Under the pieces are notes generated by a model. The model saw only the letters and a program-made list of their open reading frames with translations, ran no database searches and was not told the DNA's origin. Positions 1 through 4,668 of a stretch of 7,926 nucleotides of DNA are shown piece after piece; position 1 is the stretch's first letter; the number at the start of each line of letters is the position of its first letter. A program made the translations under genes and the position numbers. Location: NCBI GenBank assembly GCA_934096785.1, contig CAKONA010000045.1, positions 1 through 7,926 on the forward strand, read 5' to 3'. This DNA comes from an uncultured Bacilli bacterium (GTDB lineage: Bacteria > Bacillota_I > Bacilli_A > RF39 > UBA660).

Positions 1-1381
1 ATGTAGTACCCTCACGAGTATCTTTAAGAATAATACCACTCTCTAATAATTCATTACGTATCTTATCAGCAAGTTCATAATCTTTATTCTTCTTAGCTTC
101 ATTTCTCTTTTCTATTTTAGACATTACATATTCTTTATCTATATTACTACTATCAGATTCTTTAGTTAAATCAAGTCCTAAAACCTTATCAAAACTCTTA
201 ATAAGTTCTACCTTAGTACTATCATTCATTTCATCTTTTAACACATCATAGAGAACTGATATAGCATTTGCTGTATTAATATCATCTTCTAAATAAGAAA
301 TGAATCTTTCATTATAATAATCAAATTTTTCTTTGTCTACATTACCATCACTATTTAAACTTAAAACTTTATTTTTAAGTTTTTTATATGCATTCATAGC
401 ACCATCTAATGAACTATAACTAAATGTTAATTGTTTTCTATAATGACTTTGTAAACACAAGAATCTATAACTCAACGGATCGTATCCATTTTCGATCAAA
501 GTATCTACTGTTAAAGTTTTACCCTTGCTCTTACTCATCTTTCCAGAGTCATCATTTAAGTGTTCAACATGAAACCAATATTTACACCAAGGATGTCCTA
601 AAAAACTCTCACTTTGAGCAATTTCATTAGTATGATGTGGAAATATATTATCAACACCACCACAGTGTATATCTAAATATTCTCCTAAATACTTAATACT
701 TATACCTGTACATTCAATATGCCAACCAGGATATCCAAGCCCAAATGGACTTTCCCATTTTAAATCTTGACTATCAAATTTACTCTTAGTAAACCAAAGA
801 ACAAAATCAGCCTTATTTCTCTTATTATTATCAACTTCAACAGTATCTCTAACGCCGTCCATTAAATCTTCTTCAGTATGATTTGTAAGTACATAATATT
901 CTTTTAATTTACTAGTGTCAAAATAAATATTTCCACCTGCTTCATAAGCATAACCTGTATCTAATAATTTTTCTATTATTTTGATGTATTCATCAATATT
1001 ATCAGTCGCAGGACTTACTATTTCAGGTTTTATTATATTTAACTTTTTAAAATCTTCAAAAAATATATCAGTATAATACTTAGCAATTTCAAGTACAGTC
1101 TTATGTTCCTTTTGAGCAGCAGTAACCATTTTATCATTACCAGTATCAGCATCACTTGATAAATGGCCTACATCTGTAATATTCATACATCGTTTAACAT
1201 TATACCCTAAATATCTTAATGTACGTTCAAGCACATCTTCCATTATATAGCTTCTTAAGTTACCAATATGTGCATAATGATAGACAGTTGGTCCACAAGT
1301 ATACATATTAACAACCTTATTATTCCAAGGAATAAATTCTTCTTCCTTATGACTTAAAGTATTGTAAATCTTTAATGACAT
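1..1381 (-). CDS. cysS: Cysteinyl-tRNA synthetase (3' end cut by window edge)
   Basis: Charges tRNA-Cys with cysteine in the cytoplasm (class I aminoacyl-tRNA synthetase). The frame is open from an ATG at 1381 to base 1 and gives 460 residues; the family is usually about 460-470 long, so only the last few residues are missing. The last visible residues read EGTT and the leftover base is T, as expected for the usual Trp next. Visible motifs: HIGN (HIGH signature) at 38-41, KMSKS at 281-285, the zinc ligands C29, C224, H249 and E253, and a C-terminal helical anticodon-binding part with the typical [11 protein letters not shown] near 435-445. The catalytic domain is of the DIHCGG...HHTNEIAQ subtype (residues 237-256), rather than the DIHGGG...HHENEIAQ form of E. 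coli. The start is supported by AGAGGTG at 1391-1397. It lies 68 bp downstream of recA with its own putative promoter, and no T-box leader fits in that gap. Confidence 0.97.
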   Translation of the reverse strand, partial: MSLKIYNTLSHKEEEFIPWNNKVVNMYTCGPTVYHYAHIGNLRSYIMEDVLERTLRYLGYNVKRCMNITDVGHLSSDADTGNDKMVTAAQKEHKTVLEIAKYYTDIFFEDFKKLNIIKPEIVSPATDNIDEYIKIIEKLLDTGYAYEAGGNIYFDTSKLKEYYVLTNHTEEDLMDGVRDTVEVDNNKRNKADFVLWFTKSKFDSQDLKWESPFGLGYPGWHIECTGISIKYLGEYLDIHCGGVDNIFPHHTNEIAQSESFLGHPWCKYWFHVEHLNDDSGKMSKSKGKTLTVDTLIENGYDPLSYRFLCLQSHYRKQLTFSYSSLDGAMNAYKKLKNKVLSLNSDGNVDKEKFDYYNERFISYLEDDINTANAISVLYDVLKDEMNDSTKVELIKSFDKVLGLDLTKESDSSNIDKEYVMSKIEKRNEAKKNKDYELADKIRNELLESGIILKDTREGTT

Positions 1382-1390
1382 ATGTTATTA

Positions 1391-1397
1391 CACCTCT
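1391..1397 (-). promoter_or_regulatory. Ribosome binding site of cysS
   Basis: AGAGGTG read on the minus strand, 9 nt before the ATG at 1381. It fixes the cysS start at the residue where CysRS homology begins. Confidence 0.8.
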
Positions 1398-1409
1398 TTC
1401 TTAAAGTAA

Positions 1410-1437
1410 ATTCTATCATATTTTATGTTCTTTTAAA
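1410..1437 (-). promoter_or_regulatory. Putative cysS promoter (extended -10)
   Basis: On the minus strand there is a TGA-TAGAAT extended -10 (1418-1410) with a weak TTTAAA -35 at 1437-1432, 16 bp apart. Transcription would start near 1403 and leave a leader of about 20 nt, just enough for the ribosome binding site. I see no terminator between recA and this site, so read-through from recA is also possible. Confidence 0.5.
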
Positions 1438-1449
1438 AGATATAAGACA

Positions 1450-2475
1450 CTATTTATCTGCTTTATCTTTCTTTTCTTCTATATTTTCTCCATTAAATAA
1501 ATGATTTCTAACCTTTTGTTCAATCTCTTTATATAATGCTGGATTATTTTTAAGTACTAATTTTGCATTCTCTTTACCTTGTCCAATCTTTTCACCTTTA
1601 TAACTATACCAAGCACCACTCTTATCAATGATACCTATATTAGATGCTATATCAATTATTTCTCCAGTCTTACTAATTCCTTCTCCATACATAATTTCAA
1701 CTTCAGCAGTTTTAAATGGAGGAGCAACTTTATTCTTAACAACTTTTATAACAGTTTTATTACCAAGAACATCAGTTCCAACTTTAATTTGTTCAGCACG
1801 TCTAACATCTAATCTAACTGTTGAATAGAATTTTAATGCTCTACCACCTGGAGTAGTTTCTGGATTACCAAACATAACACCAACTTTTTCTCTTAATTGA
1901 TTTATAAATATACATATAGTATTTGTCTTATTAACAATACCACCTAATTTTCTAAGTGCTTGTGACATAAGTCTTGCTTGAAGACCAACGTGAGAGTCTC
2001 CCATTTCTCCTTCTATTTCAGCTTGAGGAACTAATGCAGCAACTGAATCTATTACAATAATACTCATTGCTTGACTTCTAACTAATGCTTCAACTATTTC
2101 TAAAGCTTGTTCTCCTGTATCTGGTTGACTTAATAATAACTCATCAGTATCAACACCTAACTTTTTAGCATACACAGGATCTAAGGCATGTTCAGCATCT
2201 ATAAAAGCAGCTCTTCCTCCTGTCTTTTGAACTTCAGCAATCGCATGTAATGCAATAGTAGTTTTACCACTACTTTCAGGTCCAAATATTTCAATAATTC
2301 TACCCTTTGGATATCCCCCAACTCCTAATGCTTGATCAAGCGCAAGTGAACCACTTGACACTACATCTATATTTCTTACACCCTTTTCTCCTAATTTCAT
2401 AATTGCGCCCTTACCGAATTGTTTTTCAATATCAGCAAGTACTTGTTCTAACGTTTTGTCTTTCTCTTTTTTCAT
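1450..2475 (-). CDS. recA: Recombinase RecA
   Basis: DNA-dependent ATPase that forms filaments on single-stranded DNA, carries out strand exchange in homologous recombination, and stimulates LexA self-cleavage in the SOS response. The 341-residue length is normal. Visible landmarks: the N-terminal oligomerisation helix (about 8-20, [14 protein letters not shown]), Walker [10 protein letters not shown] at 65-73, catalytic Glu95 in DAEHALD, Walker B IIVIDS at 139-144, DNA loop L1 around 156-164 (EGEMGDSHV), and loop L2 from Q193 to about G211. The tail (about 330-341) is rich in Lys, Glu and Asp, as in other RecA proteins. The ATG at 2475 is preceded by a strong AAAGGAG at 2483-2489. It is a separate transcription unit with a near-consensus promoter at 2499-2527 and a candidate LexA-like palindrome at 2538-2551. 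Bacillus has cinA between pgsA and recA; it is absent here. Confidence 0.99.
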   Translation of the reverse strand: MKKEKDKTLEQVLADIEKQFGKGAIMKLGEKGVRNIDVVSSGSLALDQALGVGGYPKGRIIEIFGPESSGKTTIALHAIAEVQKTGGRAAFIDAEHALDPVYAKKLGVDTDELLLSQPDTGEQALEIVEALVRSQAMSIIVIDSVAALVPQAEIEGEMGDSHVGLQARLMSQALRKLGGIVNKTNTICIFINQLREKVGVMFGNPETTPGGRALKFYSTVRLDVRRAEQIKVGTDVLGNKTVIKVVKNKVAPPFKTAEVEIMYGEGISKTGEIIDIASNIGIIDKSGAWYSYKGEKIGQGKENAKLVLKNNPALYKEIEQKVRNHLFNGENIEEKKDKADK

Positions 2476-2482
2476 AGTTTTT

Positions 2483-2489
2483 CTCCTTT
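2483..2489 (-). promoter_or_regulatory. Ribosome binding site of recA
   Basis: AAAGGAG on the minus strand, 7 nt upstream of the recA ATG. It is close to a perfect anti-16S match and supports the chosen start. Confidence 0.85.
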
Positions 2490-2498
2490 GTTAACTTA

Positions 2499-2527
2499 AT
2501 TGTAAAACAAAGTTTTTTCTTTGTCAA
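2499..2527 (-). promoter_or_regulatory. recA promoter (sigma-A type)
   Basis: The minus strand carries TTGACA (2527-2522), a 17-bp spacer and TACAAT (2504-2499). That is a perfect -35, a 5/6 -10 and the optimal spacing, making it the best promoter in the window. The start point would fall near 2492, giving a leader of under 20 nt. Confidence 0.85.
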
Positions 2528-2537
2528 CACTTTTTTA

Positions 2538-2551
2538 CAAACACATGTTTG
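2538..2551. promoter_or_regulatory. 14-bp palindrome resembling a LexA (SOS) operator
   Basis: CAAACA-TG-TGTTTG on the minus strand, an inverted repeat with perfect 6-bp arms, starting 10 bp upstream of the recA -35. The usual Gram-positive LexA/DinR box is CGAAC-N4-GTTCG. This site has the same geometry (CAAAC-N4-GTTTG) with a symmetric G-to-A and C-to-T change in both half-sites. The palindrome and its position are visible; LexA binding is inferred. Confidence 0.45.
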
Positions 2552-2702
2552 CTGAAAATTCAATTATCAACAACTATTTATTTTAATAATTAAATTTTTA
2601 TCAAAAACACACCATTCAAAATACAATTTTCCTTCAAAAATACCCTCTAAAATTAAGTTTTAACCCCTAAAAAAATTTTATTAAATATATTATTTTTACC
2701 AT
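2552..2702. other. A+T-rich spacer without a recognisable gene
   Basis: About 150 bp between the recA control region and the hairpin at 2703-2723. It is dominated by A and T runs, with stops in all frames. On the minus strand the longest start-to-stop stretch I noticed is 11 codons and has no ribosome binding site. One isolated TTATCAACA (2564-2572) resembles a DnaA box but stands alone. I assign no function. Confidence 0.6.
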
Positions 2703-2723
2703 TTTTGTGATTTTTTCACAAAA
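2703..2723. repeat. Perfect 8-bp inverted repeat TTTTGTGA / TCACAAAA
   Basis: The arms at 2703-2710 and 2716-2723 are fully complementary around a 5-nt T loop. It lies between the pgsA terminator and the recA control region, 41 bp downstream of the terminator's last paired base. It is not followed by a long U-tract on either strand, so it is not an obvious terminator. It could be a second weak hairpin after pgsA or a protein-binding palindrome. Confidence 0.5.
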
Positions 2724-2762
2724 GTATTAAAAATAATCTTCATATTTCAATTATTCTATCAT

Positions 2763-2783
2763 TAAAAAAGAGCCATAGGCTCT
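2763..2783 (-). terminator. Rho-independent terminator of the gpsB-rnpB-rodZ-pgsA operon
   Basis: Read on the minus strand: AGAGCC-TAT-GGCTCT (2783-2769) followed directly by a run of six T. The stem begins within the pgsA stop codon TAG (2784-2782), so terminator and coding sequence overlap. The 6-bp stem with 4 G-C pairs is the most G+C-rich hairpin in this intergenic region. Confidence 0.85.
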
Positions 2784-3378
2784 ACTTAGTATCAAATAAA
2801 TATTTTTTATTCTTTACATAATATTGTATTCCACTTATAACTGATAATACAGTAGCTATCATTATAATAGCTTTAGCAGGATATATATTTACAAGTGAGA
2901 ATGGTAAATCATAGAAGAATAGTAAAGTAATACCAACTAACATACAAGCAGTCTTAATCTTTCCAGCGATAGAAGCACCTACTGCTCCAGATTTTTGTCC
3001 AGCTACCATTTTGATAGAATCAACTACTATATCTCTAGATACAATAACAACTGGTATTATAGCACTAAGATATCCTTCAGTAGCAAGTAATATTAACACA
3101 CCATTTACTAAAATCTTATCAGCAATAGCATCCATTACTTTACCAATATCAGTTACTAAATTATATTTTCTTGCTAAATATCCATCAAGAAAATCAGTAA
3201 GAGATGCAATCAAGAAAATAATTCCACATATCAAATATTTACTATCAATAACAAGTTTACCAGCAAGTTGAAATTCTGGAAAACTAACTCCCATCTTATC
3301 AATTGGGAATATCATAATTATTAATAATAATATAGATAACATTATTCTACATATAGTAATTCTATTTGGAACATTCAT
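2782..3378 (-). CDS. pgsA: CDP-diacylglycerol--glycerol-3-phosphate 3-phosphatidyltransferase
   Basis: Integral membrane enzyme that transfers the phosphatidyl group of CDP-diacylglycerol to glycerol-3-phosphate, giving phosphatidylglycerol-phosphate, the committed step to anionic phospholipids. The 198 residues include the full CDP-alcohol phosphotransferase signature D-x2-D-G-x2-A-R-x8-G-x3-D-x3-D: D62, D65, G66, A69, R70, G79, D83 and D87. Those aspartates bind the two catalytic metal ions. Hydrophobic segments are visible near 8-24, 48-62, 90-115, 138-158 and 165-185. The ATG at 3378 lies 2 bp after the rodZ-like stop codon, and its AAGGAG ribosome binding site is inside the last codons of that gene, implying translational coupling. 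The neighbourhood rodZ-pgsA-recA supports PgsA over other members of the superfamily. Its stop codon is part of the operon terminator. Confidence 0.95.
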   Translation of the reverse strand: MNVPNRITICRIMLSILLLIIMIFPIDKMGVSFPEFQLAGKLVIDSKYLICGIIFLIASLTDFLDGYLARKYNLVTDIGKVMDAIADKILVNGVLILLATEGYLSAIIPVVIVSRDIVVDSIKMVAGQKSGAVGASIAGKIKTACMLVGITLLFFYDLPFSLVNIYPAKAIIMIATVLSVISGIQYYVKNKKYLFDTK

Positions 3379-3380
3379 AT

Positions 3381-3872
3381 TTAACCTCTCCTTTCAATAT
3401 TATAAAAATCTATATTAATATGTTCTAATTGTTTATCAGTCACATATTTAACAATAAATAATACAAGAACCACTAATATTAAAACAGCTACAATATATAA
3501 TATTAAGTATTTAACATTATTATTTTTTCTTTGTATTGTATAAGGTGAAGCTATTTTATTTTCATCGCTTTGTTTCTCTTTTATATTTATTTCTCTAGTT
3601 TGTTCTAATATATCACTAATTGGTATCCTAGATGTATAACCAAATATAAAGTCATTAAACTTATCCATTATCTCATCTTCATCAAGATTAAGATATATAG
3701 CATACTTCTTAATTGTCTCTTTCAAGAAAAACACATCTTTAAATGCATTAGCATTTCCATCTTCTAAGTTATCAAGTTGACTCTCAGTTAATTCTAAGTC
3801 TTTCATAACTTCTTCTTTAGAAATACCTATAGTTTCTCTTGCTTCTTTGAAACTTTCTCCTATTTCTTTCAC
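3381..3872 (-). CDS. Short RodZ/YmfM-like helix-turn-helix membrane protein
   Basis: RodZ proteins link the MreB cytoskeleton to the wall-elongation machinery through a cytoplasmic helix-turn-helix (HTH_25) domain anchored by one membrane span. This 163-residue protein shows that layout: an HTH_25-like domain at about 4-72 (GESFKEARE near 5-13, then the typical IxxxQLDxLExG and a KYAIYLNLDEDEI helix at 56-68), a polar linker at 73-119, and one transmembrane helix at about 121-143. Only about 20 residues follow the membrane span, so the extracytoplasmic beta domain of longer RodZ proteins is missing. It starts with GTG at 3872, supported by AGGAG at 3880-3884. It sits directly after rnpB and 2 bp before pgsA, the place of ymfM in Bacillus. 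Family assignment is by domain order and context; an MreB-binding role is inferred. Confidence 0.8.
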   Translation of the reverse strand: MKEIGESFKEARETIGISKEEVMKDLELTESQLDNLEDGNANAFKDVFFLKETIKKYAIYLNLDEDEIMDKFNDFIFGYTSRIPISDILEQTREINIKEKQSDENKIASPYTIQRKNNNVKYLILYIVAVLILVVLVLFIVKYVTDKQLEHINIDFYNIERRG

Positions 3873-3879
3873 TATAATT

Positions 3880-3884
3880 CTCCT
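3880..3884 (-). promoter_or_regulatory. Ribosome binding site deciding the GTG start of the rodZ-like gene
   Basis: AGGAG on the minus strand, 7 nt before GTG (3872-3870). No in-frame ATG has a better site, so the GTG start is well supported. It lies 14 nt downstream of the 3' strand of the RNase P P1 helix. Confidence 0.75.
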
Positions 3885-3897
3885 AATATATAATAAA

Positions 3898-4253
3898 TAA
3901 TAATTTTTAATAAGCCATTTTCTGTACCTATAAATAGGTGGTAAACATTTATCTAAAGATTTCTCTCTCCCTTACTCTTTTCATTTCATTCGTAAGGACT
4001 CCCCTACCAAATTTGGGTTTCTCACTCGCGGGGTTTACCTCGTTCCACAATAGTTATTCCTAACTATCTTCGTCTCTATGGCACTTTTATAGCTAATATA
4101 ATCAGTTCTTGATTAATTCACAGCCGTTAGTACTATGTACTACCTAAGGTTATTTTTTCCCTTAGCGCGAACACTTTCATTCATCTCAGAATGAGTGAGT
4201 ATGGACTTTCCTCTACATATCAAAGTATGCAGCGTTTACCTAAAAAATTATTA
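3898..4253 (-). ncRNA. rnpB: RNase P RNA (bacterial class B)
   Basis: Catalytic RNA that removes the 5' leader of precursor tRNAs together with the RnpA protein. Conserved blocks on the minus strand, 5' to 3': AGAGGAAAGTCC (4214-4203), ACGGCTGTGA (4127-4118), GTGCCATAGAGACGAA (4084-4069), GGAACGAGGTAAACCCC (4046-4030), AAACCCAAATTTGGTAGGGG just after it, and ACAGAAAATGGCTTA (3925-3911). The block order and the AAACCCAAATTTGGTAGGGG element match the Bacillus-type RNA. The ends are set by an A/U-only helix P1, TAATAATTTTT (4253-4243) pairing with AAAAATTATTA (3908-3898), an exact 11-bp match. The length of about 356 nt is shorter than the roughly 400 nt of B. subtilis; most of the loss I can see is in the 3' third, where CACCTATTTATAGGT replaces a longer domain. 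It lies directly after the gpsB stop codon, as in Bacillus, and has no terminator before the rodZ-like gene. Exact ends are uncertain by several nucleotides. Confidence 0.96.
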
Positions 4254-4283
4254 ATTATTCTTCTCCATAAACTACTTTTTCAA
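4254..4283 (-). promoter_or_regulatory. Possible rnpB promoter inside the end of gpsB
   Basis: On the minus strand, TTGAAA (4283-4278) and AATAAT (4259-4254) are separated by 18 bp; each hexamer matches the sigma-A consensus at 5 of 6 positions. They overlap the last ten gpsB codons and its stop codon. Initiation would fall near 4247, inside the 5' strand of helix P1 as drawn, so P1 would then be shorter. In such A+T-rich DNA a match of this quality can arise by chance. Confidence 0.35.
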
Positions 4284-4572
4284 GGTCACTGATTCTTTTT
4301 AATAAATCAACATTAGTTACACCTTTATTAGAGTTGGCTATTTCCAAAGCAGACTTCATATTTCTAACTTCACTCTTAAGTTTGGCATTATCAGCTTCTA
4401 ATGCCTTAATCTCAGTTATTAATCTTTTAGTAGTTGTTTCAAAATCTACATAATCTTTAATTATTAAATCTAAGAATTGATCTACTTCTTGAGGTCTATA
4501 TCCTCTAGCATCTATTTTAAAATCCTTTTCAAGTATCTCTTTAGCAGTTAGAAATCTCTTATCATCATACAT
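4255..4572 (-). CDS. gpsB: Cell-division regulator GpsB (DivIVA-like)
   Basis: GpsB is a small cytoplasmic DivIVA-family adaptor that shuttles penicillin-binding proteins between elongation and division sites at the membrane. From the chosen start it has 105 residues: a DivIVA-type N-terminal domain with the hallmark GYRPQEVDQFLDLIIKDY (about 24-41), a coiled coil (about 44-82), and the short C-terminal multimerisation helix with LLKRISDLEKVVYG (about 90-103). An upstream ATG at 4593 would add seven residues. I prefer the ATG at 4572 for three reasons: the protein then lines up end to end with known GpsB N-termini, an AGAGG ribosome binding site lies at 4582-4586, and the likely promoter would start transcription around 4591, leaving no leader for the longer form. 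It is the first gene of the operon that continues with rnpB, the rodZ-like gene and pgsA. Confidence 0.94.
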   Translation of the reverse strand: MYDDKRFLTAKEILEKDFKIDARGYRPQEVDQFLDLIIKDYVDFETTTKRLITEIKALEADNAKLKSEVRNMKSALEIANSNKGVTNVDLLKRISDLEKVVYGEE

Positions 4573-4597
4573 ACCTTTTAGCCTCTCTTCCATATTA

Positions 4598-4626
4598 ATT
4601 TTACATCAAATTTATCACATTTGCAA
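4598..4626 (-). promoter_or_regulatory. Putative promoter of the gpsB-rnpB-rodZ-pgsA operon
   Basis: On the minus strand, TTGCAA (4626-4621), a 17-bp spacer and TAAAAT (4603-4598). The -10 matches 5/6 and the -35 matches 4/6 of the sigma-A consensus at optimal spacing. It follows the terminator of the upstream gene and predicts a start near 4591, which supports translation from 4572. Confidence 0.6.
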
Positions 4627-4635
4627 TACCAAAGA

Positions 4636-4662
4636 AAAACACTATGAATTTCATAGCATTTT
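4636..4662 (-). terminator. Terminator of the BspA-like gene
   Basis: On the minus strand a hairpin of about 12 bp, AAAATGCTATGA / TCATAGTGTTTT with loop AAT and two G-U pairs, begins 6 nt after the stop codon. The T-rich 3' arm runs on into TTTTTC. It separates this gene from the gpsB operon. Confidence 0.7.
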
Positions 4663-4668
4663 CATTAT

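Noticed and set aside
424..630. Plus-strand ORF of 68 codons
   Set aside because: It is antisense to the strongly conserved cysS frame and has no ribosome binding site or family resemblance.
1382..1449. T-box or other riboswitch leader for cysS
   Set aside because: The gap is only 68 bp, the probable promoter leaves a leader of about 20 nt, and no specifier or T-box sequence is present.
1416..1449. Terminator after recA around CTTTTAAAAG
   Set aside because: The stem is five A/T-rich pairs with no loop and no following T-tract.
1579..1828. Two plus-strand ORFs opposite recA
   Set aside because: Both are shadows of recA, whose frame is unmistakable.
2564..2572. TTATCAACA as part of a replication origin
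   Set aside because: A single near-match DnaA box with no cluster, dnaA or dnaN nearby; expected by chance in A+T-rich DNA.
3011..3271. Plus-strand ORF of 86 codons opposite pgsA
   Set aside because: It lies opposite the intact CDP-alcohol phosphotransferase signature, so it is a shadow frame.
4573..4593. Upstream ATG of gpsB (seven extra residues)
   Set aside because: No ribosome binding site precedes it, and it lies at the predicted transcription start; the ATG at 4572 aligns with known GpsB starts.
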